Of a DNA stretch of 47,130 bases, positions 20,876 to 29,885 are shown one piece after another. Under the pieces are notes generated by a model that did no database searches, was not told the origin of the DNA, and was given only the letters and a program-made list of their open reading frames with translations. This DNA comes from a virus, in IMG/VR virus record IMGVR_UViG_3300015171_000008, positions 1 through 47,130 of that record. One strand, written 5' to 3'. Every line of letters begins with the position of its first letter. Within the stretch, counting starts at the first letter, position 1. The translations under genes and the position numbers were made by a program.

Positions 20876-21737
20876 CCTTTCCATCCCCGAAGATCGCAAG
20901 AAACTATCCGAACAAATAAAATCGGATATAGACGAATATTGTAAAAAGAAATACAATGAAGCCACGCCACGCACTCATTTAGGCGCCAGCGAAATGGGCG
21001 AAGAATGCGACCGTAAGTTACTCTATAAATTTCGTTGGGTTAAGCATGAAGTTCATGAAGGTAGGGTGCAACGACTGTTCCAAGTAGGGCACGATGCAGA
21101 GCCTAGATTTATTGAATATTTAAGAGGGATTGGGTTTGAAGTTAAAGAGTTTGATGAAGATGGAGTACAATTCAGAATTTCAGGCTGTGACGGCCATTAC
21201 GGTGGCTCGCTTGACGGTATGTGCAAAGCACCAGCCCATTATCAAATTAATGAAGATTTGATATTCCTAAACGAGTTTAAGACCAATGGAACAGGGGCAG
21301 GATATTCTGGAATTGCCAATAAGGGCGTTATTAAAGAAAAACCAAAACACTGGAAACAAATGTGTCAATATGGCCATCATTACAGGCTGCGCTACGGTCT
21401 ATATCTCATCGAAAACAAAAATGACTCTGATATCACCGTCGAAATTGTTGAACTTGACTGGAATATCGGAATAGAGTTAGAAAAGCGAGCGCGAGATATT
21501 ATATCGGCTAAAACACCACCGCCTAAGATTAGCGAAAATCCTGCTACGTTCGATTGTAAATTCTGCTTCGCAAGAGACATATGCCACTATGGCGAACCTG
21601 TTCAAATCAATTGTCGCAGTTGTCGCAATGCTAGTGCGGCGGAGAATGGAGAATGGGCTTGTGCGATACACGGGCAGATACCAAAAGATTTTATAAAGAC
21701 TGGCTGTAGTCAGCACGTTTCGATAAATGGAGAATGA
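20868..21737 (+). CDS. PD-(D/E)XK exonuclease (Cas4/RecB-like)
   Basis: The 289-residue protein has a SLDGMCKAP region (Asp) and LNEFKTNG (Glu-x-Lys) around residues 112-145, the expected active-site motifs of RecB-family nucleases. There is an early Cys (MGEECDRKLLYKFRW) and a C-terminal Cys cluster (CKFCFARDICHYG, CRSCRNA), which is the 4Fe-4S pattern of Cas4-like phage nucleases. It likely resects DNA ends for Sak4/SSB annealing. Translation may depend on the leader peptide at 20834. Confidence 0.75.
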   Translation: MINLSIPEDRKKLSEQIKSDIDEYCKKKYNEATPRTHLGASEMGEECDRKLLYKFRWVKHEVHEGRVQRLFQVGHDAEPRFIEYLRGIGFEVKEFDEDGVQFRISGCDGHYGGSLDGMCKAPAHYQINEDLIFLNEFKTNGTGAGYSGIANKGVIKEKPKHWKQMCQYGHHYRLRYGLYLIENKNDSDITVEIVELDWNIGIELEKRARDIISAKTPPPKISENPATFDCKFCFARDICHYGEPVQINCRSCRNASAAENGEWACAIHGQIPKDFIKTGCSQHVSINGE

Positions 21738-23374
21738 GGAATGAAAATGCGTGCGATAAAAATGCCATGATCACCCTCCGCCCATACCAAGAGGATGCGA
21801 TTGATTCAATTTGGGATTACTTCCAGAGCGGCAATACCGGCAATCCGTTAATTTGTCATCCTACTGGCACGGGCAAAAGCGTTCTACCGGCCGTATTTAT
21901 CGAAAGAATAATTAAAGCATGGCCAACCCAAAGATTTCTTCTAATAACCCATGTCTCTGAACTGATAAAACAGAACGCGGAAGTTCTACAAGCAGTGTGG
22001 CCACAAGCTCCACTTGGCATTTATTCATCTGGACTTAAACTAAAGCAAAGCGCATTCCCAATCGTCTATGCGGGTATACAAAGCGCCATTAAAAGTCCGA
22101 CGTGCTTCGGCCATCGCGACCTGATATTCATTGACGAAGCCCATCTAGTCGGCATTGAAGAATCGTCACGCTATTTAACATTCCTCGCTATTATGAAAGC
22201 GATTAATCCGCACGTTAAAATCATCGGGCTAACCGCAACGCCTTTCAGAATGGGCCAAGGGCTGCTCAGTGACGTTATCGTTGATGAAAACGGAAATAAC
22301 AAAAACATTTTTACAGACATAATTCACGACTTGACCGGAGTCGAAAGCTTCAATCGCCTGATTGCTGAAAACTACATGGCACCACTAATACCGCTACGGA
22401 CTAAAACCGAAATTGACATCAGTAATGTGGGCATTCAAGGTCACGAGTTTATAGCAAGTCAATTGCAACACGCCGTCGATAAAGAAGAAATAACCTATGC
22501 GGCATTGCGCGAAGCGGTTGAGGCTGGCCAGAATAGAAAAGCTTGGCTCATATTCGCTAGCGGCATAGAACACTGTGAACACATTGCCGCTCAGCTTAAT
22601 AGTTTTGGAATTGATTGCGCCGCTGTTCATTCTAAGCAAACTGACGAATATAACGCAGCGGCAATTGCGGCTTTCAAATCTGATAAGCTGCGCTCAATTG
22701 TCAGCTTTGCCAAGATCGCAACCGGCTTTAACTATAATGACGTTGACTTAATTGTTGACCTAAACCACACAATGAGCATTCCAAAACATATTCAGAAACT
22801 AGGACGCGGTACTAGGGTTAAGTCGCAAGCCGATAACTGTTTAGTTTTAGATTTCGGTAAGAATGTTCCGCGTCTTGGACCAATTAATGACCCGATTATT
22901 CCACGACGCAAAGGGGAGAAGCAAGGCGACCCTCCAGTTAAACTTTGCGATAACTGTGGTGCCTACAATCATGCGTCAGCGCGGATCTGCTGCCAGTGCG
23001 GCGAAGAATTTATTTTCAAAACGAAACTTGTTGCAACATCTGGCACAGATGCTATAATTAGGTCCGACTTGCCAGTTATCGAATCCTATTCAGTATCTCG
23101 TGTCATCTATTCGCCGCATAATAAGATTGGTTCCCCACAATCAATGAAAGTGACTTATACATGCGGAGTCCAGAGCTATCGCGAATGGATTTGTTTGGAG
23201 CATTCAGGATTGCCAGGAAAGCTAGCACGCAATTGGTGGAGATTGAGACATAAAGGTGATCCGCCAACTACAACGGCAGAAGCGCTGCGGCATATGTCCG
23301 AATTAAAAGTGCCGAAGAAAATTAAAGTGTGGTGTAATAAAAAGATGCCTGAAGTGGTAGGTTACGAATGGTAA
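21734..23374 (+). CDS. SF2 DEAD/DEAH-box helicase with C-terminal zinc ribbon
   Basis: The 546-residue protein has motif I (HPTGTGKSV), motif Ia (LLITHVSELIKQ), DEAH box (IFIDEAHLVG), motif III (GLTATPFRMG), and later motifs around KIATGFNYNDVD and LGRGTR. A four-Cys zinc ribbon (CDNCGAYNHASARICCQCG) lies near residue 410. These fit the UvsW/RecG-like remodelling helicases in phage recombination clusters. The ATG at 21734 overlaps the previous stop as ATGA; MITLRPYQEDA at 21767 is an equally plausible start. Confidence 0.85.
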   Translation: MRNENACDKNAMITLRPYQEDAIDSIWDYFQSGNTGNPLICHPTGTGKSVLPAVFIERIIKAWPTQRFLLITHVSELIKQNAEVLQAVWPQAPLGIYSSGLKLKQSAFPIVYAGIQSAIKSPTCFGHRDLIFIDEAHLVGIEESSRYLTFLAIMKAINPHVKIIGLTATPFRMGQGLLSDVIVDENGNNKNIFTDIIHDLTGVESFNRLIAENYMAPLIPLRTKTEIDISNVGIQGHEFIASQLQHAVDKEEITYAALREAVEAGQNRKAWLIFASGIEHCEHIAAQLNSFGIDCAAVHSKQTDEYNAAAIAAFKSDKLRSIVSFAKIATGFNYNDVDLIVDLNHTMSIPKHIQKLGRGTRVKSQADNCLVLDFGKNVPRLGPINDPIIPRRKGEKQGDPPVKLCDNCGAYNHASARICCQCGEEFIFKTKLVATSGTDAIIRSDLPVIESYSVSRVIYSPHNKIGSPQSMKVTYTCGVQSYREWICLEHSGLPGKLARNWWRLRHKGDPPTTTAEALRHMSELKVPKKIKVWCNKKMPEVVGYEW

Positions 23375-23589
23375 CGCCTAAACTCCGCATTGACGCCCTA
23401 TATGATATCCAAACTGCGCTGTATAATGCCATCCGTGCACTAGATCAGCCTCTATATCGAAGTTGTTTAAACTGTATGAAATTTAATGAAAAAGCTGAAT
23501 TGTGCGCCTTGTGCAATCAAAGGCCACCGGCTAAAGTTATCGCGTATGGCTGCGATCAATGGGAAGACGTAAGAGAGGTGCCGTACTAA
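23368..23589 (+). CDS. Small zinc-ribbon-like protein
   Basis: The 73-residue product has two Cys pairs (CLNCMKF and LCALCNQ, residues 33-52) and a last Cys, forming a likely zinc knuckle. The start overlaps the end of the helicase gene. Small Cys4 proteins of this kind occur in phages as transcription or packaging helpers, but no function can be given. Confidence 0.6.
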   Translation: MVTPKLRIDALYDIQTALYNAIRALDQPLYRSCLNCMKFNEKAELCALCNQRPPAKVIAYGCDQWEDVREVPY

Positions 23590-23801
23590 TGTTTAGATGC
23601 ACAATCCCTTATCGTCGTTATAAAAAGAAATACAGCCAGCCATATTTAGCAGTTTCACAAGAATACAAAAGGCTAATTAAACATATTCAAAAGGCCATAG
23701 CTAGCAATAAAGAAATACAATATGAACATACGATATTATCGGATGGAAAAAGTTGGTACGTTAACAAATGGTATGATCAAATCGAAGTTACCATAGAATG
23801 A
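23589..23801 (+). CDS. Basic 70-residue protein
   Basis: The ATG at 23589 overlaps the previous stop as TAATG. The sequence is rich in Lys, Tyr and Arg (TIPYRRYKKKYSQPYLAVSQ), with a helical middle and a beta end (WYVNKWYDQIEVTI). It may bind nucleic acid. No family recognised. The upstream in-frame extension from 23559 lies inside the previous gene and is unlikely. Confidence 0.5.
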   Translation: MFRCTIPYRRYKKKYSQPYLAVSQEYKRLIKHIQKAIASNKEIQYEHTILSDGKSWYVNKWYDQIEVTIE

Positions 23802-24781
23802 GCAAAAGACCACGCCAACCAAAACCAACTCAAAATGAATCTTCTCTACTTTCCGCCCTTCAATTCTGTTCTTTGGTGACTAAAAAAGAAGGTGCTGCGC
23901 CAGACACACATATTCTATTGTCAAATCATTGGGCAGTTGCATTCAATGGCATTCTCGCGGCTGGATGCAAAATTAATGAGGATTTACATTGTGCTCCCAA
24001 TGCGGAGTTAATGACTTCCGCATTGTCTAAGTGTGGGGAAAACCTTTCAATCACACAATTAGATAATGGACGATTGTCGTTAAAGTCGGGCAAGTTTAAA
24101 TGCATGGTGCCGTGCATCGACCCATTGTTACTTTCGATTGCAATTCCTGACCCTCAACTCGCCATGATAGATGACCGTTTTAAAGAGGCTGTGGGGGCCG
24201 TGGCTGTTTTGGCGAGCGAGGGAGGGCAGAGCGTTATAACCGCATCAATATTAATGGCTGGCGCTTCTGTTATAGCCACAGACAGAAAAGTCATGATAGA
24301 ATTTTGGCACGGCATTGACCTGCCATATGGCATAGCTCTGCCAAAATCTTTTGCTGTGGCGCTCACTAAGATTTCAAAAAAGTTAACCGGATTCGGATTT
24401 AGTCAATCAAGTGCAACATTTTATTTTGAAGATGAAAGCTGGTTGCGTACTCAATTCTACGCCGAACCGTGGCCTGATGTTAAAGGCATATTAGATAGAA
24501 AATGTAATGCGTGGCCAGTTCCAAATGATTTTTGGAAAGGCTTAGACGCAATCGAGCCATTTGCCGAGAACGATGTTGTATTTTTTGATAGTGAATTGAT
24601 ACGAACGCACGATGATGAAACAGGCGCCACCTTTGAAATATTTGGACTGGTTAAAGGTCCAATATTCAATATTAAGCAATTAAATTTGATTCGTACATAT
24701 GTAAAGCAAATAGATTTTAATGATAAGTTGACACTTTGGTTTGGAGATAGATGCCGTGGAGCTATTGCGGGAAGAAGTTAA
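23798..24781 (+). CDS. Sliding-clamp-like (DnaN-type) processivity factor
   Basis: The 327-residue protein reads as three repeated beta-alpha domains of about 105 residues. The first contains LSNHWAVAFNGILAAG, then LSLKSGKFKCMVPCID, a pattern of clamp proteins (L-x-L-x-S-G-K-F-K). The middle domain has ATDRKVMIEFWHG and the last a CRGAIAG strand. A clamp beside a family B polymerase is unusual but known in phages. I rate the call as good but not certain, since sequence similarity of phage clamps is weak. Confidence 0.6.
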   Translation: MSKRPRQPKPTQNESSLLSALQFCSLVTKKEGAAPDTHILLSNHWAVAFNGILAAGCKINEDLHCAPNAELMTSALSKCGENLSITQLDNGRLSLKSGKFKCMVPCIDPLLLSIAIPDPQLAMIDDRFKEAVGAVAVLASEGGQSVITASILMAGASVIATDRKVMIEFWHGIDLPYGIALPKSFAVALTKISKKLTGFGFSQSSATFYFEDESWLRTQFYAEPWPDVKGILDRKCNAWPVPNDFWKGLDAIEPFAENDVVFFDSELIRTHDDETGATFEIFGLVKGPIFNIKQLNLIRTYVKQIDFNDKLTLWFGDRCRGAIAGRS

Positions 24782-25025
24782 TGGCTCTTTCGCTAGTCGA
24801 CGTGATTCAGCTCGGACCACTAAGCCTATCCACCATCTATTGGCGCCACGAAGTCGCGATTATCGAATAGGTGGACGACAGCAGATTCCGCGAATGGTCA
24901 AGGGTCTGCCGGTAACAAGCGACAAGCGGCGTAATGGGGAAGCGAGAACCGTTCAAGCAACCCCCGCCCACCTTCGGCTGGAACTATTACACCGTTGATG
25001 CGAAGTGAACACGAAGGGCCACGTT
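24782..25025 (+). other. Stretch without a supported gene
   Basis: An ATG at 24781 overlaps the previous stop (TAATG) and gives 29 codons (MALSLVDVIQLGPLSLSTIY) ending in TAG at 24868-24870. The same frame continues with a TAA near 24915 and then a readable segment (MGKREPFKQPPPTFGWNYYT) up to 25010. This could be a small gene broken by two stops, or chance. Base composition becomes richer in GC from about 24870. Confidence 0.35.
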
Positions 25026-25382
25026 ATGACCGATCCCGACCTGTCTGTAGGCTCGCTCAACGATACGACGCCGTTTGAGACTGACATGAGCAAGCAGCGT
25101 TTCCCCGGTATCGCACGGGCCGCGCTTGAGATGTCTTACGCTAACGGAGGCGTTAATTGCGGCAGGCGCGAAAGTGATGTGCTAGAAAAGCTGGAGCCAA
25201 TCTTGGCCGAATGTGATCTCGCGATGGACCTGCCAGAAATAAGCAAGTGGTTAGACGCGCTTTCCAGCGGGGACATGCTGACACTGGTCGATGGCGAAGA
25301 GAGCGACCAGCACCAAATCGTGACATGCGCGCCGAACGGTACGGACTCGATTCTCAACCTGATTTTTGACCACGTAGCTTAA
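25026..25382 (+). CDS. Hypothetical protein of the GC-richer cassette
   Basis: The 118-residue protein starts at the ATG at 25026, inside GGCCACGTTATGACC. It has no domain I recognise; the second half (LDALSSGDMLTLVDGEESDQ) is acidic. Its codons use more G and C at third positions than the AT-rich neighbours, so it may have been acquired separately. The start context is nearly repeated at the next gene (GGCCCGTTATGACC). Confidence 0.55.
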   Translation: MTDPDLSVGSLNDTTPFETDMSKQRFPGIARAALEMSYANGGVNCGRRESDVLEKLEPILAECDLAMDLPEISKWLDALSSGDMLTLVDGEESDQHQIVTCAPNGTDSILNLIFDHVA

Positions 25383-25385
25383 CCC

Positions 25386-25698
25386 CTCATCTGAGGCCCG
25401 TTATGACCCACACTCCCGGACCGTGGAAGCCCTTCGTCAATAACAGCGTCGTCGCTGTGATGAAGGGCGGCAGTCGCAAGGAGGTCATCAAGTGGACCGG
25501 CTTTGACGGTTCGGATTTTCCGAATGACGTGGAAGCCAACGCCCGCCTGATCGCCGCCGCGCCTGATTTGCTGGCGGCGCTCAAATTGGTTGACTACGAT
25601 GTCCGTCACCATTTGCGAAACGACGACATCGGAACTGCGCTAATCCGCCCGCACGCAGTCAAGGCCGTGCGCGATGCCCTCTCGCTCATCTGAGGCCC
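25386..25698. repeat. 14-bp direct repeats flanking the 25403-25693 gene
   Basis: CTCATCTGAGGCCC occurs at 25386-25399 and 25685-25698, 299 bases apart. The second copy contains the stop of the gene between them. This looks like the mark of a duplication or a cassette exchange. Confidence 0.7.
25403..25693 (+). CDS. Small phage protein of the 'THTPGPW' type
   Basis: The 96-residue protein begins MTHTPGPWKPFVNN and ends with NARLIAAAPDLLAALKL and a short helical tail. This N- and C-terminal pattern belongs to a very common family of short proteins in phages of GC-rich proteobacteria; no function is known to me. It is bounded by 14-bp repeats and is GC-richer than the surroundings. Confidence 0.75.
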   Translation: MTHTPGPWKPFVNNSVVAVMKGGSRKEVIKWTGFDGSDFPNDVEANARLIAAAPDLLAALKLVDYDVRHHLRNDDIGTALIRPHAVKAVRDALSLI

Positions 25699-25725
25699 TC
25701 CTGTCAGCCTGACACTCAACAGAAA

Positions 25726-27663
25726 GTGCTCCGACAATTGCTAAACGAAACCGGCCGACTAACTCTCGACAGTAAAATCAAGCTAAAACCTCCCATCATT
25801 CGCGAACCAATTCCCTTTCAATTAGCGACCGAGGCCGAAATTATTTCTGGCGCTGGTGGCACACTCATTGTTGACACAGAATTATATAATAATTTTTTTC
25901 TAATTCTTATGAAAGATATTAGCACCGGCAAATTGATAAAAATCACGCTAGATAACTTTAATCCCCAAATGCTTAGTTGGATATTACATGCCTATACAAC
26001 AGTCGGTTTCAATTACTATAAATATGACTTGCCGGTTATATGGACTGCCCACAAATATCAAAACTTAAGGAAAATACGCCAAGTTTCCGATGCGATCATA
26101 TTACATAATACTTGGCCGACCAATTTACAAAAGGAATTTGATTTCAAAATCCATCCAACACCACATATAGACCTGATCGAACTATGCCCCGGTCAACACA
26201 GTTTAAAGCTCTATATGGGGCGATTACATTCAAAGCGCATTCAAGAATTGCCGTTTAATCCCTATACCGAATTGACCGAAGAACAGAAAACGGTAGTTAC
26301 AGATTATTGCCACAATGATATTGTGGGCACACAAGAATTATTTTTGCACAATCGCGAGCGCATAGAATTGCGCGAGGCATTAGGCAAAGATTTTAAAATA
26401 GATTTGCGCAGTAAGAGTGACGTGCAAATGGCCGAATCAATGATAGCTAGAGAGATTTACAGCATAACAAATCGTTGGCCAAAAAAAGCTGATATAGAGC
26501 GCGAATATAGTTTCAAATATGATCCGCCGCCTTATATAAAATATGCCACGCCACAACTTCAAAAGCTATTGATGGACGTTTGCAATACGGAGTTTCACGT
26601 TGAATCAGGACAACTTTATAGACCAGAGATATTCAAGAATTATTTTGCCGAAATAGATAAATTCAAATTCAAATTTGGCATTGGCGGCTTACACTCGTGC
26701 GAGGAAAATGTTAGCTATAAAGCTGACGACGAGTGGATGATAGTTGATCGCGACGTTACTGGATATTATCCAAACATTATTGCAAATCTAGGGTTATATC
26801 CAGAACAATTAGGCGCTGTGTTTTTAGATGTTTACAAGAAAATGAAAGTTGATAGAGAATATGCAAAGAAAAATAAAATATTTACTAAGGATAAAGGTTT
26901 AAAAATTGCATTGAATGGAGTTAGCGGCAAACTCAATTCGGAGTATAGTATTTTCTATTCGCCAAAATGCTATTTGCAAATGACGCTCACAGGCCAATTG
27001 TCAGTGCTAATGTTGGCCGAAATGTTGCAATGCCAAGGAATGCAAATAATCAGTGCCAATACTGACGGCCTTGTCATCTATTGTCGCAAAAATGATTATG
27101 AAAAATTACTCTATTGGATTGATTATTGGGAAAAAGAAACCTGCTTTCCTACCGAAGAAACGTTATATAGCTACTATTATGGCCGTGACGTTAATGCCTA
27201 TTTCGCCGTCAAGACTGACGGAACAGTCAAAGTCAAAGGACCATACAGCGAAGTCGGATCACAAACAGGGACGCGATTGGACAACAATCCGATAACTTTA
27301 ATTTGCTCAGATGCTATTAAATTGTTACTTGGAAAAAATATTCCGATTGAAAAGACCATAAAAGAATGCAAAGATGTAACTAGATTTGTGATTGTTCGTA
27401 ACGTGACGGGCGGTGCCCACAAAAACGGTCAGTATCTCGGCAAAGTCGTAAGGTGGATTTATGGAAAGAATGAGTTTGGAACGATCAACTATGTCAAGAA
27501 CAATAACAAGGTGCCAGATTCGGACGGAGCAATTCCGCTTATGGATTTGCCGGATCAATTTCCGAGTGACAAGATTGATTACGAGTGGTATATTAAAAGA
27601 ACGGTGGAAATGTTAACAGAGATAGATTATTACAAGCGGTCTAAGCAGATGACGTTTTTCTAG
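25726..27663 (+). CDS. Family B DNA polymerase with 3'-5' exonuclease
   Basis: The 645-residue protein starts at a GTG. The exonuclease motifs are present: TLIVDTEL (Exo I), VGFNYYKYDLP (Exo II) and YCHNDIVGTQE (Exo III). The polymerase motifs are VDRDVTGYYPNI (motif A, Asp), KIALNGVSGKLNS (motif B) and ISANTDGLVI (motif C, with N-T-D in place of D-T-D). This is a compact phage polymerase lacking an evident terminal-protein region. The stop TAG overlaps the stop of the opposite M15 peptidase gene in CTAG (27660-27663). Confidence 0.85.
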   Translation: MLRQLLNETGRLTLDSKIKLKPPIIREPIPFQLATEAEIISGAGGTLIVDTELYNNFFLILMKDISTGKLIKITLDNFNPQMLSWILHAYTTVGFNYYKYDLPVIWTAHKYQNLRKIRQVSDAIILHNTWPTNLQKEFDFKIHPTPHIDLIELCPGQHSLKLYMGRLHSKRIQELPFNPYTELTEEQKTVVTDYCHNDIVGTQELFLHNRERIELREALGKDFKIDLRSKSDVQMAESMIAREIYSITNRWPKKADIEREYSFKYDPPPYIKYATPQLQKLLMDVCNTEFHVESGQLYRPEIFKNYFAEIDKFKFKFGIGGLHSCEENVSYKADDEWMIVDRDVTGYYPNIIANLGLYPEQLGAVFLDVYKKMKVDREYAKKNKIFTKDKGLKIALNGVSGKLNSEYSIFYSPKCYLQMTLTGQLSVLMLAEMLQCQGMQIISANTDGLVIYCRKNDYEKLLYWIDYWEKETCFPTEETLYSYYYGRDVNAYFAVKTDGTVKVKGPYSEVGSQTGTRLDNNPITLICSDAIKLLLGKNIPIEKTIKECKDVTRFVIVRNVTGGAHKNGQYLGKVVRWIYGKNEFGTINYVKNNNKVPDSDGAIPLMDLPDQFPSDKIDYEWYIKRTVEMLTEIDYYKRSKQMTFF

Positions 27664-28220
27664 CCCCATTTCGCATAAACGTTTCGCCTGAAATGCTTAT
27701 GCGCATACCGTCGTAAATTCATCCCATCGTCAACATGTCCGCAGTCACGAAATGAACACCCATCCCTAAGCCCGTGTTTCGCCGCTAAAGCTGCCACATG
27801 GTACATCGGCCCTGCCGTCTTACCCCATCCTCGCTGATCAATATCACATGCCGCGCCAGCGTAATGCCGACTGTTCGGGACATGGCCGCCACTCGCATAG
27901 CAGCCGATATGAGAGGGCCTATAGCCATTAGCTACAAGGTCCGCGATAAAGCCTGTAAAGCGACTGGCGACGCTAGCAGCGACCCGGATAGGGATTCCTG
28001 CGGCAGTGGCTACCGTCACAATTCCACCCGACGCCTCGGCATGAGCCATTTCGTGAATTGATGGTGCGGCATGATGACGCACATGGCGATGGCGCTTAAT
28101 GTGACGATGCTTTACATGATGACCCGGCTTCATTTGAGCAAAGCCTGGAATTTGAGGCTCGGCATGAGCAACAGAGCTAAAACAGATTACCAATATTCCA
28201 ATTAAAAGTTTTTTCATCAC
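27660..28220 (-). CDS. Secreted M15-type D-Ala-D-Ala carboxypeptidase-like lysin
   Basis: The 186-residue protein starts with a signal peptide (MKKLLIGILVICFSSVAHAE), then a His/Lys/Arg-rich segment (residues 33-52) and a catalytic part with SRHYAGAACDID and DCGHVD. These match the His-x6-Asp and His-x-Asp zinc motifs of M15 peptidases. Four more Cys (GCYASGG, GCSFRDCGH) may form disulfides. It would cut peptidoglycan peptides in the periplasm and be exported by the Sec route, unlike the GH19 endolysin upstream. The His-rich segment may bind metal or outer-membrane components. Confidence 0.75.
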   Translation of the reverse strand: MMKKLLIGILVICFSSVAHAEPQIPGFAQMKPGHHVKHRHIKRHRHVRHHAAPSIHEMAHAEASGGIVTVATAAGIPIRVAASVASRFTGFIADLVANGYRPSHIGCYASGGHVPNSRHYAGAACDIDQRGWGKTAGPMYHVAALAAKHGLRDGCSFRDCGHVDDGMNLRRYAHKHFRRNVYAKWG

Positions 28221-28492
28221 ACCACCTTTTTCGTTCGTGCGTCTTGGGCTGCGTTACGCAACTGTAGCTGCTTTATTTGTTCACCCAATGACACATATCT
28301 ACTTTCGTCTTTATCCTCATGATCATTCATTTTAGTTTCTATTTTAGTTTCTAGTTTTTCCATTCCTTTGTAGAACGAGCTTCTATTATTGGATAGTTGT
28401 GTTGAGAAAAACCAACCTAGCGTCACAGCACTAGAAATTACAGTTAACCCCAATCCGGAAAAGGCAACAATATGTTCAACAGGTATCCCCAT
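28217..28492 (-). CDS. Single-span membrane protein with coiled coil (holin or spanin candidate)
   Basis: With the ATG at 28492 (GAGG upstream) the product has 91 residues: an N-terminal membrane segment (HIVAFSGLGLTVISSAVTLG) and a helical, charged tail (KLETKIETKMNDHEDKDESR, then LGEQIKQLQLRNAAQDARTK). The layout fits an inner-membrane spanin or an accessory lysis protein. Genes overlap on both sides. An in-frame start further upstream (28513) is possible. Confidence 0.5.
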   Translation of the reverse strand: MGIPVEHIVAFSGLGLTVISSAVTLGWFFSTQLSNNRSSFYKGMEKLETKIETKMNDHEDKDESRYVSLGEQIKQLQLRNAAQDARTKKVV

Positions 28493-28502
28493 AATAAAAG
28501 CC

Positions 28503-28985
28503 TCATAGTCCAAATGGCGCCAATAGGGCAGGAAGCGTTAATGCTCCGCCAGCAATCTTAGATAATAATGTAATTACGTCTTGTTTCAATTCTTCGGCAA
28601 ATGGAGCGCACGCCACTTTCAAAGGTGATCCTGGACGTAAAGCGTTGACCAAATCGCGATTACGTTGAAACGCCGTAATGATATGCGGTTCAGGCAATGC
28701 CGCCCCTTGCGCCGTCTGCTGTGCGTTAATCAGTGCAATCCAAGCGTCATAGCAATTAGATGCAATAGAATCGCCAGTTGCCTTTGCATCAGCTGTGGCG
28801 GCCTGTAAATCGGCCAATGCAACTTGCTGAATCTTTGAAATTAAATCTGGCGCGGCTGCTTCGGCTTGCCTGCCACCAACAGCCGCTTTAATATCTTCAA
28901 TGGGGCGACCCGTTAACTGTGGTCGCGTTTGAGCAAATGAAGGTGCTGAAATTAGAAATAGAATGAGAACGATAAATAATTTCAT
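28503..28985 (-). CDS. Secreted protein of the lysis block
   Basis: The 160-residue protein begins MKLFIVLILFLISAPSFAQT, a signal peptide. The mature part is helical (LISKIQQVALADLQAATADA) with two Cys and ends in a Leu/Pro/Ala hydrophobic stretch (GGALTLPALLAPFG). Similar unnamed proteins occur in proteobacterial phage lysis blocks. It may be a spanin-like or export-helper protein. It overlaps the holin-like gene as ATGA. Confidence 0.6.
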   Translation of the reverse strand: MKLFIVLILFLISAPSFAQTRPQLTGRPIEDIKAAVGGRQAEAAAPDLISKIQQVALADLQAATADAKATGDSIASNCYDAWIALINAQQTAQGAALPEPHIITAFQRNRDLVNALRPGSPLKVACAPFAEELKQDVITLLSKIAGGALTLPALLAPFGL

Positions 28986-29266
28986 GGCTTTGCTGCTCCA
29001 ATTGCTCCAACTGCCTCATTCATAATCCTTTTAGCTTCTGGAATAGTCGGAGGCGGTGCCAATGGACCACTAGCGTTAGATGAAAAGCCATTTAGCGCAG
29101 TTAACAAAGAAACATTTATAAAAGAGATTAGACCCATCCATCCACTAACATAAGGAATCCAATCAGCAGGAACAACATTAGTTAAATGAATAGTACCCTG
29201 CGAAATACCTTGCGCAATAACGGTAATCACTCCTAACCAAAAAGTAATTTTAGGGTCAACTTTCAT
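28982..29266 (-). CDS. Holin-like protein
   Basis: With the ATG at 29266 the product has 94 residues and two membrane segments (ITFWLGVITVIAQGISQG and WMGLISFINVSLLTALNG) joined by a short loop, then a Pro-rich and helical tail. Size, position next to the endolysin and topology fit a class II holin. An upstream start would add a Cys-containing extension. No specific family is proposed. Confidence 0.6.
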   Translation of the reverse strand: MKVDPKITFWLGVITVIAQGISQGTIHLTNVVPADWIPYVSGWMGLISFINVSLLTALNGFSSNASGPLAPPPTIPEAKRIMNEAVGAIGAAKP

Positions 29267-29885
29267 CTTTGCCACTCCACAAATCAATAAAATTTTGAAT
29301 TTTGTGATTATCTCGAACTAAATCAGCAGAAATTATTGGATTACCGACTTGAATTAAAGGCTCGCGAGCATGCACATAGGGGTGTGTGGGCACAAGAGAA
29401 ACCACGTCAAGTCCAAATCGATATTGGCGAACAGCTATCTTTTTTAAAGCGTATTCGCCAAGCGGAGACAAGCCACGTGGCGCATCAAAGGTAACGACTT
29501 CGGTAGGAGGGCGGCCATCGATTGTCTGTAATGCTGCGTAAATAGTTGCCATTACTCCACCGAGACTGTGCCCACACACATTATAATTTCCGTCTGGAAT
29601 CTCAATATGTTGCCGAATATCGTTTACGGCAGTAAGAAAGCCTAATGGCATTAATCCCAATTTGATATGGGCAAACGAATCTAGCTCTAATGCTGGAATT
29701 TCCAATAGATCATAAAACCAATCCAGTCCAGTTTTAGAACCTGGAAAACAGATAGTTGGAAAGCCGTTAACGGTTCCTAAATAAGCCCTAGCATTCTTAT
29801 TTAATCCTTGAAAGTCTGGCTTGCCGTCATATGCCGATTGGCAAAGTAGAGCATAGTTCAAATCTCTATTGATCATTTCCGACAT
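29256..29885 (-). CDS. Class 3 lipase/esterase-like protein
   Basis: The 209-residue protein has the nucleophile elbow of lipase class 3 (YNVCGHSLGGVMATIYAAL), an early GFPTICFPGSK strand, an Asp region (VVTFDAPRGLSPLG) and a later His (TDNHKI-type position at DNHKIQNF). It lacks a signal peptide. A lipase in a lysis block could weaken the outer membrane or act in the cytosol; neither is shown by the sequence. The start overlaps the small secreted protein gene. Confidence 0.75.
   Translation of the reverse strand: MSEMINRDLNYALLCQSAYDGKPDFQGLNKNARAYLGTVNGFPTICFPGSKTGLDWFYDLLEIPALELDSFAHIKLGLMPLGFLTAVNDIRQHIEIPDGNYNVCGHSLGGVMATIYAALQTIDGRPPTEVVTFDAPRGLSPLGEYALKKIAVRQYRFGLDVVSLVPTHPYVHAREPLIQVGNPIISADLVRDNHKIQNFIDLWSGKDES

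Noticed and set aside
24741-24998. 85-codon frame after the clamp-like gene
   Set aside because: Very Arg-rich and overlapping the clamp-like gene; looks like a GC-driven open frame.
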